Of a stretch of DNA of 64,000 bases, positions 34,188-42,328 are shown piece after piece (the stretch's first letter is position 1; every line of letters begins with the position of its first letter). The stretch is from contig CAVTTK010000002.1 in the NCBI GenBank assembly GCA_963737625.1, positions 1,488,001 to 1,552,000 on the forward strand. Direction: 5' to 3'. The notes beneath the pieces are model-generated. The model had not been told where the DNA came from. It ran no database searches and saw nothing but the letters and a program-made list of their open reading frames with translations. The translations under genes were made by a program, and so were the position numbers. This stretch comes from Bog-756 sp963737625. GTDB lineage: Bacteria > Actinomycetota > Acidimicrobiia > Acidimicrobiales > RAAP-2.

Positions 34188-35698
34188 GACGGCACTCCGG
34201 CCGAGACGCCGAGCCCACTGGCCACGCTCATGCCCCGCACCTCGGATCCCCGTCCGCTCTGCCCCAAGAGGATGACGAACGGGCGTGTGAAGAAGTAGGT
34301 GATGAAGATGTCAAAGACTGTCGAGATGCCGAGGAACAGGGCGAAGCCCTTCACGTCGCCCACCGAGAAGATGTACAGCACCACAGCGGCCAGGAGCGAG
34401 ACGGCATCGGCGGCCAGCACGGTGCGGAAGGCACTGGCGAATCCCCGGTCCACACTGGTCCGGATGGTCCGCCCCGATCGGGTCTCGTCCTTCAGCCGTT
34501 CGAAGTAGACGATGTAGGAGTCGACGGTGATCCCGATCGACACGATCAGCCCGATGATGCCGGCCAGGTTGATCGTGGTGTTGAGGCTCTCGCCCATGAA
34601 GGAGATGGTGGCCCACAGCAGGGCGGCGGTGACGGCCAGGCCGGCCAGCACCACCAGGCCGAGCAACCGGTAGTAGAAGATGATGTAGAGCATCACCAGG
34701 GCCAGGCCGGCCAGGCCCGAGATCAGCCCGGCCCTCAGGGACGACTTGCCCAGTGACGGGGAGACGGTCTGGACGGTCAGCCGGTCCAGTTTGACGGGCA
34801 GGGCACCGTAGGTGAAGTCGGTGGCCAGCGTCTTGGCCTCGGTCTCGCTGAAGTTCCCCGAGATCTGCACCTGACCGTTGAAGTTGGTGGGTGACGGGGA
34901 CGTGGGCGACGTGATAGGCGCCGAGATCACCTTCCCGTCGAGGTCGATTCCGATGATGGCGTGGAACTGCTTGGTGGCCAGGGCCTGCCACTGCGCACTA
35001 CCCACATCGGTGAGGTTGAGGTTCACCGCCCACTGTCCGGAGTTCAACTGGGCGTTGGCCGACTTGACCGCGGTGCCCGTCATGCCCGCCGGCCCGAGCA
35101 CGTACCGGCCGCCGCTCGTGGACGGGAGCAGCACGTCGTCGTTCTTGTTGTCCTTCAGCGGTGAGGTGGACGGGTAGGTGGCGAACTGGGGGTCCGCCTG
35201 AATATTGGACAGGTTGCTGGTGTACCCGTTGATATTGTTCGAATCGATCTGCACGCCGATGTTGGCGGCCGTGAGCGCCGTGCCCGCGGCACAGGTGGGC
35301 AGCGGCCCCGTCGACGGAGTCTTGCCCTTGGCCACGGTGAGGTTCGGTGCGTAACAGAGGGCGGGCCGGAAGAACAACTGGGCGGTGTTCCCCAGCGTGG
35401 CCAGGACCTGCTGGGTGTTCTTCTCCCCGGGGATGGACACCGAGATCTGGTTGCCCCCCTGGCTGTCCACCGTGGCCCCACTGGTGCCGGCGTTGACCCG
35501 GTTGTCGAGAATGGAGACGATGGTGTCCAGCTGGGCCTTGGTCACCGGCCGGTGGGTGCGGTAGACCACGGAAAGGCCTCCGTCGAGGTCCAGGCCCAGC
35601 TTGGGCGACCACCCGGCCGCCACGGTGGCACCGAGGGCGATGGCGGCAATGGCCACCACGGAGAGCAGGCTGACCCACAGCGAGCGCTTGTTCTTCAT
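34184..35698 (-). CDS. secD: Protein translocase subunit SecD
   Basis: 504 residues. One N-terminal TM is followed by LGLDLDGGLSVVYRTHRPVT and VSILDNRVNAGTSGATVDSQ, the P1 head region. A long extracytoplasmic part leads to FNGQVQISGNFSETEAKTLA and five C-terminal TMs containing GLIVSIGITVDSYIVYFERL and GFALFLGISTVFDIFITYFF. It partners SecF and YajC. The gene starts 6 nt after yajC and overlaps secF by 4 nt. The order yajC-secD-secF is standard. Confidence 0.95.
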   Translation of the reverse strand: MKNKRSLWVSLLSVVAIAAIALGATVAAGWSPKLGLDLDGGLSVVYRTHRPVTKAQLDTIVSILDNRVNAGTSGATVDSQGGNQISVSIPGEKNTQQVLATLGNTAQLFFRPALCYAPNLTVAKGKTPSTGPLPTCAAGTALTAANIGVQIDSNNINGYTSNLSNIQADPQFATYPSTSPLKDNKNDDVLLPSTSGGRYVLGPAGMTGTAVKSANAQLNSGQWAVNLNLTDVGSAQWQALATKQFHAIIGIDLDGKVISAPITSPTSPSPTNFNGQVQISGNFSETEAKTLATDFTYGALPVKLDRLTVQTVSPSLGKSSLRAGLISGLAGLALVMLYIIFYYRLLGLVVLAGLAVTAALLWATISFMGESLNTTINLAGIIGLIVSIGITVDSYIVYFERLKDETRSGRTIRTSVDRGFASAFRTVLAADAVSLLAAVVLYIFSVGDVKGFALFLGISTVFDIFITYFFTRPFVILLGQSGRGSEVRGMSVASGLGVSAGVPS

Positions 35699-35704
35699 GA
35701 CCGG

Positions 35705-36331
35705 TCAGATGATGGGTGGAGCATCGTCGCCACCCGGGTCCTCGACCTCGCTGGCCTTGGGCCGCAGGCCCCGCCGCCGGGCCCGCCGGTTGCCCGCCCC
35801 GGGTCCGCCGTCAGTGGTGCCCGTCCCGTCGTCGGCCCCATCGTCGGTGTCGTCATCGTCGCCATCGTCGGTGTCCTCGGCGTCGTGCCCCTCGGCGACG
35901 GCCTCGTCGTCGGCGTCCGCCTCGTCGTGGGCGTCGGCCCCGTCCCCGTGTTCGTCCTCAGCGTCGTGGTCGTCGTCTTCGTCGTCGAACTCGTCATCGA
36001 CGGGCACCACCGGCTCGATCTTCCGGAGTACGTACTGCTTCAGAACCACGAACGACGCCCCCACGCTGGTCTCGAGGGTCACCCGGTCCCCATCGATGTC
36101 GATGATGTAGCCCACGATGCCGCCGGCGGTCAGGACCTCGTCACCGACCTCCCAGGCCGCCCCCTCCTCCCGGGCCGCCTGGGCCTTGCGCTTCCGCGGC
36201 CGGTAGTAGAGGAAATAGAACCCCGCGGCGATGACGGCGTAGATGATGATGATGGGACTGATCCCGCTGCTCTTCTTGGCCGGCGCGGCAGTGGCGATCG
36301 TCCAGGCCGCCGTCGTGAGCGCGCCAGTCAT
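35705..36331 (-). CDS. yajC: Preprotein translocase accessory subunit YajC with acidic tail
   Basis: 208 residues, about twice the usual size. A single TM (IIIIYAVIAAGFYFLYYRP) precedes the conserved cytoplasmic domain WEVGDEVLTAGGIVGYIIDI then LKQYVLRKIEP. The last 90 residues are extremely acidic (Asp/Glu/His/Ala) until a short basic patch NRRARRRGLRPK. YajC associates with SecDF at the membrane. TACAGT (minus strand, 36378-36373) about 42 nt upstream is a plausible -10 for yajC-secD-secF. Confidence 0.92.
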   Translation of the reverse strand: MTGALTTAAWTIATAAPAKKSSGISPIIIIYAVIAAGFYFLYYRPRKRKAQAAREEGAAWEVGDEVLTAGGIVGYIIDIDGDRVTLETSVGASFVVLKQYVLRKIEPVVPVDDEFDDEDDDHDAEDEHGDGADAHDEADADDEAVAEGHDAEDTDDGDDDDTDDGADDGTGTTDGGPGAGNRRARRRGLRPKASEVEDPGGDDAPPII

Positions 36332-36405
36332 CGGTCAAGGAGTGTGGGGTCGGGGGTCATCACAGCGGTCCGACTGTAGCCCAGCCCCACCGCCAACTGA
36401 TGCCG

Positions 36406-37530
36406 CTAGGCCCTGGTCTTCCAGGCTTCCGACGTCGAGGCCCGCAGGGCGGCGAATCGACCCTCGACAATGGCCGTCCGGGCTTGGGACATGAGCCGGA
36501 GCACGAAGGCCAGGTTGTGGATGCTGACCAGGCGCCAGGCCGTGGGCTCCCCGACCCCCAGGAGATGGCGCAGGTACCCCCGCGACCACCGCGAACAGGT
36601 CAGGCACCCGCAGCCCTCCTCGAGGGGTCCGTCGTCGTCGGCGTGGACGGCATTGCGCAGGTTGAGCTTTCCCTGGCCGGTGAGGACAGAGCCGTGTCTG
36701 GCCATCCGGGTGGGGGCCACGCAGTCGAACTGGTCCACCCCGAGGGCCACCGCCTCGAGCAGGCCGACGGGGTCGCCGACCCCCATCAGGTACCGAGGTC
36801 GGTCCACGGGGAGGTGGGGTACCGTCGCCGCCAGCGCCTCCAGCATGGCCGGTCGGGGCTCGCCCACGGAGAGCCCGCCGATGCCGTACCCGTCGAAGCC
36901 GATGGCCACGGTCCGCTCGGCGCTCTCCACCCGGAGCAGCGGATCGGTGCCACCCTGCACGATGCCGAACAGGGCCTGGCCCTCCGGCCGTGCCTCGAGG
37001 CGGTCGTGATGGCGCCGGGCCCTGGCGGCCCAGGCCGCCGTGCGCTCCATGGCCACCCGGAGCACCTCGGAGGTGGCCGGGAGCGTGGCGCAGACATCGA
37101 GGACCATCTGGATGTCGGCCCCGATCAGCCCTTGGGCCTCCACCGCCGACTCCGGCGTCAGGCGGACCCGGTCGCCGTCGTAGACCGAGGCGAACGTCAC
37201 CCCGTCATCATCAACGGTCGGGCCGAGCGAGTGGACCTGGTAGCCACCGGAGTCGGTCAGGGTGTGGCCGTCCCATCCGGTGAACCGATGGAGGCCACCG
37301 AGACGGGCCACCGTCTCTGCCCCGGGCCGGAGCATCAGGTGGTAGGTGTTGGCCAGCACCACCTGGGCCCCGAGCACACCGAGGTCCACACTGTCCAGCG
37401 CCTTGACCGCGCCCCGGGTACCCACGGGCATGAATGCCGGGGTGGGATAGCAGCCCCTGGCCGTCCATACCGTGCCCGCCCTGGCCTGGCCGTCGAGGGC
37501 CGTCACCTCCATGCGGGCCCGGCTCACCAT
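36406..37530 (-). CDS. tgt: tRNA-guanine transglycosylase
   Basis: A 374-residue TIM-barrel enzyme that exchanges the wobble guanine of GUN-anticodon tRNAs for preQ1. Seen are VVLANTYHLMLRPGAETVAR, TLTDSGGYQVHSL (catalytic Asp), ALFGIVQGGTDPLLRVESAE, GIGGLSVGEP and DQFDCVAPTRMARHG with the second catalytic Asp. Zn ligands are in GCGCLTCSRWSRGYLRHLL and SIHNL. ATG 37530 begins 4 nt after the queA stop. Both late queuosine genes are present, but queCDEFG are not in this window. Confidence 0.94.
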   Translation of the reverse strand: MVSRARMEVTALDGQARAGTVWTARGCYPTPAFMPVGTRGAVKALDSVDLGVLGAQVVLANTYHLMLRPGAETVARLGGLHRFTGWDGHTLTDSGGYQVHSLGPTVDDDGVTFASVYDGDRVRLTPESAVEAQGLIGADIQMVLDVCATLPATSEVLRVAMERTAAWAARARRHHDRLEARPEGQALFGIVQGGTDPLLRVESAERTVAIGFDGYGIGGLSVGEPRPAMLEALAATVPHLPVDRPRYLMGVGDPVGLLEAVALGVDQFDCVAPTRMARHGSVLTGQGKLNLRNAVHADDDGPLEEGCGCLTCSRWSRGYLRHLLGVGEPTAWRLVSIHNLAFVLRLMSQARTAIVEGRFAALRASTSEAWKTRA

Positions 37531-37534
37531 GACC

Positions 37535-38638
37535 TCACCGCGCCGCCGGCGGCCGGCGGCCCACCACCATGGCGTCACCGAAGGAGAGGAACCGATAGCC
37601 CTCGTCCAGCGCCGTGGCGTACAGCTGGCGCCACACCGGACCGCAGAACGCCTCCACCAGCAGGAGCAGGCTGGACCGCGGCAGGTGGAAGTTGGTGACC
37701 AGTACGTCCACCACCGAGAAGGGGTAGTCCCCGTGGATGTAGAGATCGGTGCGGCCAGCCAGCCGTCCGGTGGCGGCGGCGGACTCCAGGGCCCGGACGG
37801 TCGTCGTCCCCACGGCCACCACCCGACGGGCGGCGGCGCAGGCCGCCATGGTCTCCTCGGGCACGGAGTAGCGCTCCGTGTGGATGACGTGCTCCTCGGC
37901 CGTGGCCGCGGTGACGGGCCGGAACGTGTCCAGCCCGATGGCCAGGTCGACCCGGGCCACCGTGGCCCCGGCGGCGGCGCATTGGCCGAGCACGTCGCCG
38001 GTGAAATGCAGACCGGCGGTGGGGGCGGCGGTCGAGCGGTCACCGAGGGGCCGGGTCCCCGAGTACACGGTCTGGTAGCGCTCCGGATCGGCCAGGGGCC
38101 AGCGGATGTAGGGCGGGAGAGGCATGGCCCCCGAACGCTCGACCACCGAGGGATCCAGTATCCGGACCACGCGACGCCCATCGTCGGCCCCTCCGAGGAC
38201 CGGTCCCACCTCGACCACCGGTCCGGTGTCGGGCACCGCACCCGGTTCATAGAGGGGGGTGGTGTCCGGGAGGCGGCGCCCCGGCCGGACGAGCGCCTCC
38301 CACACGTCGTTCGAGGCGCCGATCGGCTCGAGGAGTAGGACCTCGGCCCGGCCACCCGACCGCTTGCGCAGGGACAGCCGGGCCGGGAGCACCCGGGTGT
38401 CGTTGACCACCAAGACGTCACCGGGACCCAGGAGTCGGGGCAGGTCGGCCACGGTGGGGTGCCGTGTGCCGGGAGCGCCGCCGAGCCCGGGGCCGATGAG
38501 CAGCCGAGCGGCGCTGCGGGGCTCGGTCGGCCGTTGGGCGATGGCCGACTCGGGCAGCCGGTAGTCGTAGGCGTCCATGGACGTCCGCCCCGGTGGCGCG
38601 TCGCCCGGTTGGATCCGTGGCTCGGTCCGCTCCGACAT
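37535..38638 (-). CDS. queA: S-adenosylmethionine:tRNA ribosyltransferase-isomerase
   Basis: 367 residues. QueA adds the epoxycyclopentane precursor from SAM to preQ1-tRNA. Conserved blocks are YDYRLPESAIAQRPTEPRSA, VNDTRVLPARLSLRK, MPLPPYIRW, RYQTVYSGTRPLGDRSTAAP, TAGLHFTGDVL and TNFHLPRSSLLLLVEAFCG. In most QueA proteins the tyrosine-containing YQTVYA motif is followed by PGSVAAPTAGLHF; here it is TRPLGDRSTAAPTAGLHF, slightly longer. ATG 38638 is favoured; ATG 38647 is possible. It pairs with tgt upstream of yajC-secDF, an order found widely in bacteria. Confidence 0.93.
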   Translation of the reverse strand: MSERTEPRIQPGDAPPGRTSMDAYDYRLPESAIAQRPTEPRSAARLLIGPGLGGAPGTRHPTVADLPRLLGPGDVLVVNDTRVLPARLSLRKRSGGRAEVLLLEPIGASNDVWEALVRPGRRLPDTTPLYEPGAVPDTGPVVEVGPVLGGADDGRRVVRILDPSVVERSGAMPLPPYIRWPLADPERYQTVYSGTRPLGDRSTAAPTAGLHFTGDVLGQCAAAGATVARVDLAIGLDTFRPVTAATAEEHVIHTERYSVPEETMAACAAARRVVAVGTTTVRALESAAATGRLAGRTDLYIHGDYPFSVVDVLVTNFHLPRSSLLLLVEAFCGPVWRQLYATALDEGYRFLSFGDAMVVGRRPPAAR

Positions 38639-38697
38639 GGGCACCATGGTGGCAGACGGGCCCGGGGTCCTCGGCCCGGACCGGTCCCCTGCCTCCC

Positions 38698-39771
38698 TCA
38701 GAGAAGGGTCGACTCGGTGGGGGTCAGACCGAGATGGGCCCAGGCCCGGGGCGCGGCCACCCGGCCCCGGGTGGTGCGCTGGACCAGGCCCTGCTGGAGC
38801 AGGTACGGCTCGTAGGCGTCCTCGATGGTGTCGGGCTCCTCGCCGATGCACTGGGCCAGGGTGGTCAGGCCGACCGGGCGGCCGGCGAACCGGATACAGA
38901 GCACGTCGAGGATGGCGCGGTCCACCTTGTCCAGTCCCAGCCGGTCGACGCCGAAGACCTCCAGACCGGCCACGGCGGCCTCGGGGGTGATGGTGCCCTC
39001 GGCCCGGACCTCGACGAAGTCCCGCACCCGTCGGAGGAGGCGATTGGCGATGCGGGGCGTGCCCCGGGACCGCTCGGCGATGCGCAGGGCCCCCTCGGGT
39101 TCGATGGGGACCCCGAGGATGCCCGCCGACCGGTCCACGATGGTCCGGAGCTCCTCCACGTCGTAGTGGTCGAGCCGACCCACGAAGCCGAAGCGGTCCC
39201 GGAGGGGACCGGCCACCAGGCCGGTCCGGGTGGTGGCGCCGACCAGGGTGAACCGGGGCAGGTCGAGGCGGATGCTCCGCGCCGTGGGCCCCTTCCCGAT
39301 AAGGATGTCGAGCTTGAAGTCCTCCATGGCCGGGTAGAGGATCTCCTCCACCGCCCGGTGGAGCCGGTGGATTTCGTCGATGAAGAGGACGTCCCCCTCC
39401 TGGAGGTCGGTCAGCAGGGCGGCCAGATCCCCGGCACGCACCAGGACGGGTCCGGACGTGATGCGCAGGCCCACGCCCATCTCGGCGGCCACGATGCCGG
39501 CCAGCGACGTCTTGCCCAGTCCCGGCGGGCCGGCGAAGAGGAGGTGGTCGGCCGGCTGGTCTCGCTTGAGGGCGGCCTCGATCACGATCCGGAGGTGCTC
39601 GGTCAACTGGCGCTGTCCGACGAACTCGTCGAGGGTGCGGGGCCGCAGTCCGGCGTCCTCGACCTCCTCGGCCGGTGCCACCTTGGGATCGACCGGTCGG
39701 ACGTCCCCGCCGGCGGACACCCCCACGTCGTCGCCGCCGGCCAACACCTCACGTCGGGCTTCGGGCGTCAC
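38698..39771 (-). CDS. ruvB: Holliday junction branch-migration helicase RuvB
   Basis: A 357-residue AAA+ motor. It has LRPRTLDEFVGQRQLTEHLR, Walker A FAGPPGLGKTSLAGIVAAEM, Walker B DVLFIDEIHRLHRAVEEIL, sensor 1 LVGATTRTGLVAGPLRDRFG, arginine-finger region GTPRIANRLLRRVRDF and the winged-helix end EPYLLQQGLVQRTTRGR. The N-terminal 30 residues are longer than usual and acidic. GTG 39771 overlaps the ruvA stop (GTGA). It acts with RuvA on Holliday junctions and is part of a coupled ruvC-ruvA-ruvB operon. Confidence 0.96.
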   Translation of the reverse strand: MTPEARREVLAGGDDVGVSAGGDVRPVDPKVAPAEEVEDAGLRPRTLDEFVGQRQLTEHLRIVIEAALKRDQPADHLLFAGPPGLGKTSLAGIVAAEMGVGLRITSGPVLVRAGDLAALLTDLQEGDVLFIDEIHRLHRAVEEILYPAMEDFKLDILIGKGPTARSIRLDLPRFTLVGATTRTGLVAGPLRDRFGFVGRLDHYDVEELRTIVDRSAGILGVPIEPEGALRIAERSRGTPRIANRLLRRVRDFVEVRAEGTITPEAAVAGLEVFGVDRLGLDKVDRAILDVLCIRFAGRPVGLTTLAQCIGEEPDTIEDAYEPYLLQQGLVQRTTRGRVAAPRAWAHLGLTPTESTLL

Positions 39772-40361
39772 CGGTTGCGGGCCAGTTCCCGCAGGGCGGA
39801 GCGGATCGTGTCCTCGACCGAACCGTCCTGGCCCACCACCTCCAGAGCGCCCCGGATCTCATCGGGGCCGTAGCCCAACTCGGTGAGGGCCGCCCGCGCC
39901 TCGCCCCGGGAGGTTCCTCCGCCGGCGGCCACCGGAACCGGATCGCCCAGGGTGGGAAGGTCGAGGCGGGCCTTGAGTTCCAGAAGGAGGCGTGCGGCGG
40001 TCTTCTTCCCGACGCCGGGAACGGTGCAGAGGGTGTCGACATCGTCTTCCAACACCGCGGTGGACAGGGCCGCCGGTGACAGGGACGACAGGATGGCCAG
40101 GGCCAGCGACGGCCCGACACCGTGGGCCCCGAGCAGCGCCTCGAAACATCGCCGCTCGTCGGCATGGGTGAACCCGTAGAGGACGATGGCGTCCTCACGC
40201 ACGTGGGTGTGGACGTGGAGGAACACCGCACTGCCCGGGGGGCCCAGACCGGCCAGCACGGAGGTGATGACCGAGGCGCGGTAGCCGACGCCCCCCACCT
40301 CCACGATGACCTCGCCCGGGGCGGGCCGGTCCAGAAGTGTGCCCCGGAGGGAGCCGATCAT
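39768..40361 (-). CDS. ruvA: Holliday junction DNA-binding protein RuvA
   Basis: 197 residues. An N-terminal OB fold (MIGSLRGTLLDRPAPGEVIV, VFLHVHTHVREDAIVLYGF) is followed by two helix-hairpin-helix motifs (LLGAHGVGPSLALAILSSLS, LCTVPGVGKKTAARLLLELK) and a C-terminal domain III that contacts RuvB (ARAALTELGYGPDEIRGALE). ATG 40361 overlaps the ruvC stop (ATGA), and its own stop overlaps ruvB. The overlaps suggest coupled translation of the three subunits. Confidence 0.96.
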   Translation of the reverse strand: MIGSLRGTLLDRPAPGEVIVEVGGVGYRASVITSVLAGLGPPGSAVFLHVHTHVREDAIVLYGFTHADERRCFEALLGAHGVGPSLALAILSSLSPAALSTAVLEDDVDTLCTVPGVGKKTAARLLLELKARLDLPTLGDPVPVAAGGGTSRGEARAALTELGYGPDEIRGALEVVGQDGSVEDTIRSALRELARNR

Positions 40362-40876
40362 GACCGCTCTCCGGTAGCCGTGGCCGCGGCGGCCACCGCC
40401 CGCCGGAGGGGCTGGGTGGTCAGGTGACAGGCCGCCAGGGCCAGGGCGTCGGCCACATCCGGGGGTCGCGGGGGCTCGGCCAGACCCAGCACCGAGGCCA
40501 CCATCCTCTGTACCTGCTCCTTGGTGGCGGATCCGTATCCCACGACGGCCTGTTTCACCTCGTTCGAGGTGTACTGGGCGACTTCGCACCCGGACTCCGC
40601 CGCCACCACCATGGCCACGCCGGCGGCCTGGCCGGTGGCCATGGCCGTGCGGGCGTTGACCTGGAAGAAGACCCGCTCGACCACCACGGCCTCGGGATGG
40701 AACTCGGCCACCAGGGCCCGCAGCTCGTCGGACAGGGTGCGCAGTCGCTCGGGTAGGGGCATGGTCGGTTCGGTGGAGATCACCCCGCCGGCCACCGCGG
40801 CCAGCGAACCCCCGTGTCGTGTGACGACGCCGTACCCGCACCGGGACAAGCCGGGATCGATCCCCAGGACGAACAT
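40358..40876 (-). CDS. ruvC: Holliday junction resolvase RuvC
   Basis: A 172-residue RNase H-fold endonuclease. Four acids are visible: Asp in VLGIDPGLSRCGYGVV, Glu in AVVVERVFFQVNARTAMATG, and the pair in PPDVADALALAACHL. EVKQAVVGYGSATKEQVQRM is the DNA-binding region. It is the first gene of ruvCAB. TAGCAT 7 nt before ATG 40876 predicts a leaderless transcript separate from yebC. ruvX is also present, so two RNase H-type candidates exist, as is usual. Confidence 0.95.
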   Translation of the reverse strand: MFVLGIDPGLSRCGYGVVTRHGGSLAAVAGGVISTEPTMPLPERLRTLSDELRALVAEFHPEAVVVERVFFQVNARTAMATGQAAGVAMVVAAESGCEVAQYTSNEVKQAVVGYGSATKEQVQRMVASVLGLAEPPRPPDVADALALAACHLTTQPLRRAVAAAATATGERS

Positions 40877-40883
40877 GCGTTCG

Positions 40884-40889
40884 ATGCTA
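40884..40889 (-). promoter_or_regulatory. -10 element (TAGCAT) for ruvCAB, leaderless arrangement
   Basis: TAGCAT on the minus strand ends 7 nt before ATG 40876; there is no ribosome-binding site in the gap. Confidence 0.45.
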
Positions 40890-40930
40890 CCGTGCCCGGA
40901 TCGCCGGGGGACGGATGCCGGGACAGGGGC

Positions 40931-41680
40931 TCACCCCTGGTACGCGGCCATCACCGCATCGGGGATGTCGAAGTTGGCGTAGACGTTCTGCACGTCGTCG
41001 TGGTCGTCGAGCGCCTCCAGGAGCCGAAGGACCCGCTTGGCCTCCGCCTCCGATGTCACTTCGATGGTTGAGGTGGCCACCATCGACAGCTCGGACGCCC
41101 CGGGCTGGAGCCCCGCCTCCTCCAGTGCCGTGTGCACGGCCATCAGGTCCGCCGGGGCGCTGGTGACCAGCCAGCGCTCCCCCTCGTCGGCCAGGTCCTC
41201 CGCTCCCGCCTCCATGACCACCTCGAGTACCCGGTCCTCGTCGAACGTACGGGGCACGGTGATCACGCCCTTGCGCTCGAACTGCCAACTGACCGCCCCG
41301 GGCTCCGCCATACTGCCCCCGCTCTTGGAGAAGAGGTTGCGGATCTCGGCGCCGGTCCGGTTGCGGTTGTCACTCAGACACTCGACGATCACCGCCACCC
41401 CGGCGGGGGCGTACCCCTCATAGGTGATCGACTCGTACCGGACCCCTTCAAGCTCGCCGGACCCCCGCTTGATGGCCCGTTCGATGGTGTCGATGGGGAC
41501 CGAGGCGTCACGGGCCTTGGTGTACATCGTGCGGAGGCTGGCATTGGCGGTCATGTCGCTCCCGCCCTCCCGGGCGGCCACCTCGACCTGACGGATGATC
41601 TTGGCGAACACCTTGGCCCGGGCTGCGTCCTTGGCCCCCTTCTGGTGCTTGGTGGTCGCCCATTTGGAGTGTCCCGACAT
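40931..41680 (-). CDS. YebC/TACO1-family translation/transcription factor
   Basis: 249 residues. It starts with the hallmark MSGHSKWATTKHQKGAKDAA and RAKVFAKIIRQVEVAAREGG. RNRTGAEIRNLFSKSGGSM and YEGYAPAGVAVIVECLSDN follow. The family was described as transcriptional regulators (PmpR) and more recently as factors easing ribosome stalling at prolines. It starts 3 nt after pdxT, so it is probably read with pdxS-pdxT. The pdxS-pdxT-yebC-ruvC order is common in actinobacteria. Confidence 0.94.
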   Translation of the reverse strand: MSGHSKWATTKHQKGAKDAARAKVFAKIIRQVEVAAREGGSDMTANASLRTMYTKARDASVPIDTIERAIKRGSGELEGVRYESITYEGYAPAGVAVIVECLSDNRNRTGAEIRNLFSKSGGSMAEPGAVSWQFERKGVITVPRTFDEDRVLEVVMEAGAEDLADEGERWLVTSAPADLMAVHTALEEAGLQPGASELSMVATSTIEVTSEAEAKRVLRLLEALDDHDDVQNVYANFDIPDAVMAAYQG

Positions 41681-41683
41681 CGA

Positions 41684-42292
41684 CTAGCGCCTCTCCTCTT
41701 TGGTGATCTCCATGAACAGCTGATGCAGCCTACGGTCACCGGTGAGCTCGGGGTGGAAGGAACTGACCAGCACCCGTCCCTGGCGGCACAGCACGGGCTG
41801 GGCCGGGACTGCCTCGAGGGGGTGGCCAGGCAGCGTAGCCAGCACCTCGACTCCCGGACCCACCCGCTCGACCACCGGAGCCCGGATGAACACAGCATGC
41901 ATGGGATCGGGCCCCATGCCCGCCACATCCAGGTCGCATTCGAAGGAGGCCCGCTGCCGACCGAACCCGTTGCGCCGGATGGTCAGGTCGATGAGGTCGA
42001 AGCGGCGCTGGTCGGGACGCCCGTCCAACACCTCGGTGGCCAGCAGGATCATGCCCGCACAGGTCCCGAAAGCGGGCAGGCCCTCACCGAGGGCCAGGGC
42101 CAGGGGGGCGAACAGGCCCGAGGCCTCGAGCAGCAGCGACAGGGTGGTCGACTCCCCTCCGGGCAACACGATCCCCGCCAGCCCCTCCAGGTCGCCGGGT
42201 TCCCGCACCAGGCGGACGGTGGCCCCGAGGGACGCCAGTGTGGAGGCGTGCTCGCGCACGTCACCCTGGAGGGCCAGCACCCCCACGCTCAT
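41684..42292 (-). CDS. pdxT: Pyridoxal 5'-phosphate synthase glutaminase subunit
   Basis: A 202-residue class I glutaminase. It has VGVLALQGDVREHASTLASL, LVLPGGES-type IVLPGGESTTLSLLLEASG, nucleophile Cys in FGTCAGMILLATEVLDG, FECDLDVAGMGPDPMHAVFI, and the His-Glu end SSFHPELTGDRRLHQLFME. It supplies ammonia to PdxS for PLP synthesis. It lies 36 nt after pdxS and 3 nt before yebC on the same strand. Confidence 0.95.
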   Translation of the reverse strand: MSVGVLALQGDVREHASTLASLGATVRLVREPGDLEGLAGIVLPGGESTTLSLLLEASGLFAPLALALGEGLPAFGTCAGMILLATEVLDGRPDQRRFDLIDLTIRRNGFGRQRASFECDLDVAGMGPDPMHAVFIRAPVVERVGPGVEVLATLPGHPLEAVPAQPVLCRQGRVLVSSFHPELTGDRRLHQLFMEITKEERR

Positions 42293-42328
42293 GGCCGCGG
42301 TCCCCGTGGTAGCCGGCCCGCGGGCCGG

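Noticed and set aside
36406..37530. Archaeosine-type transglycosylase
   Set aside because: Length 374, the CxCxxC...H Zn site and the queA neighbour fit the bacterial Tgt.
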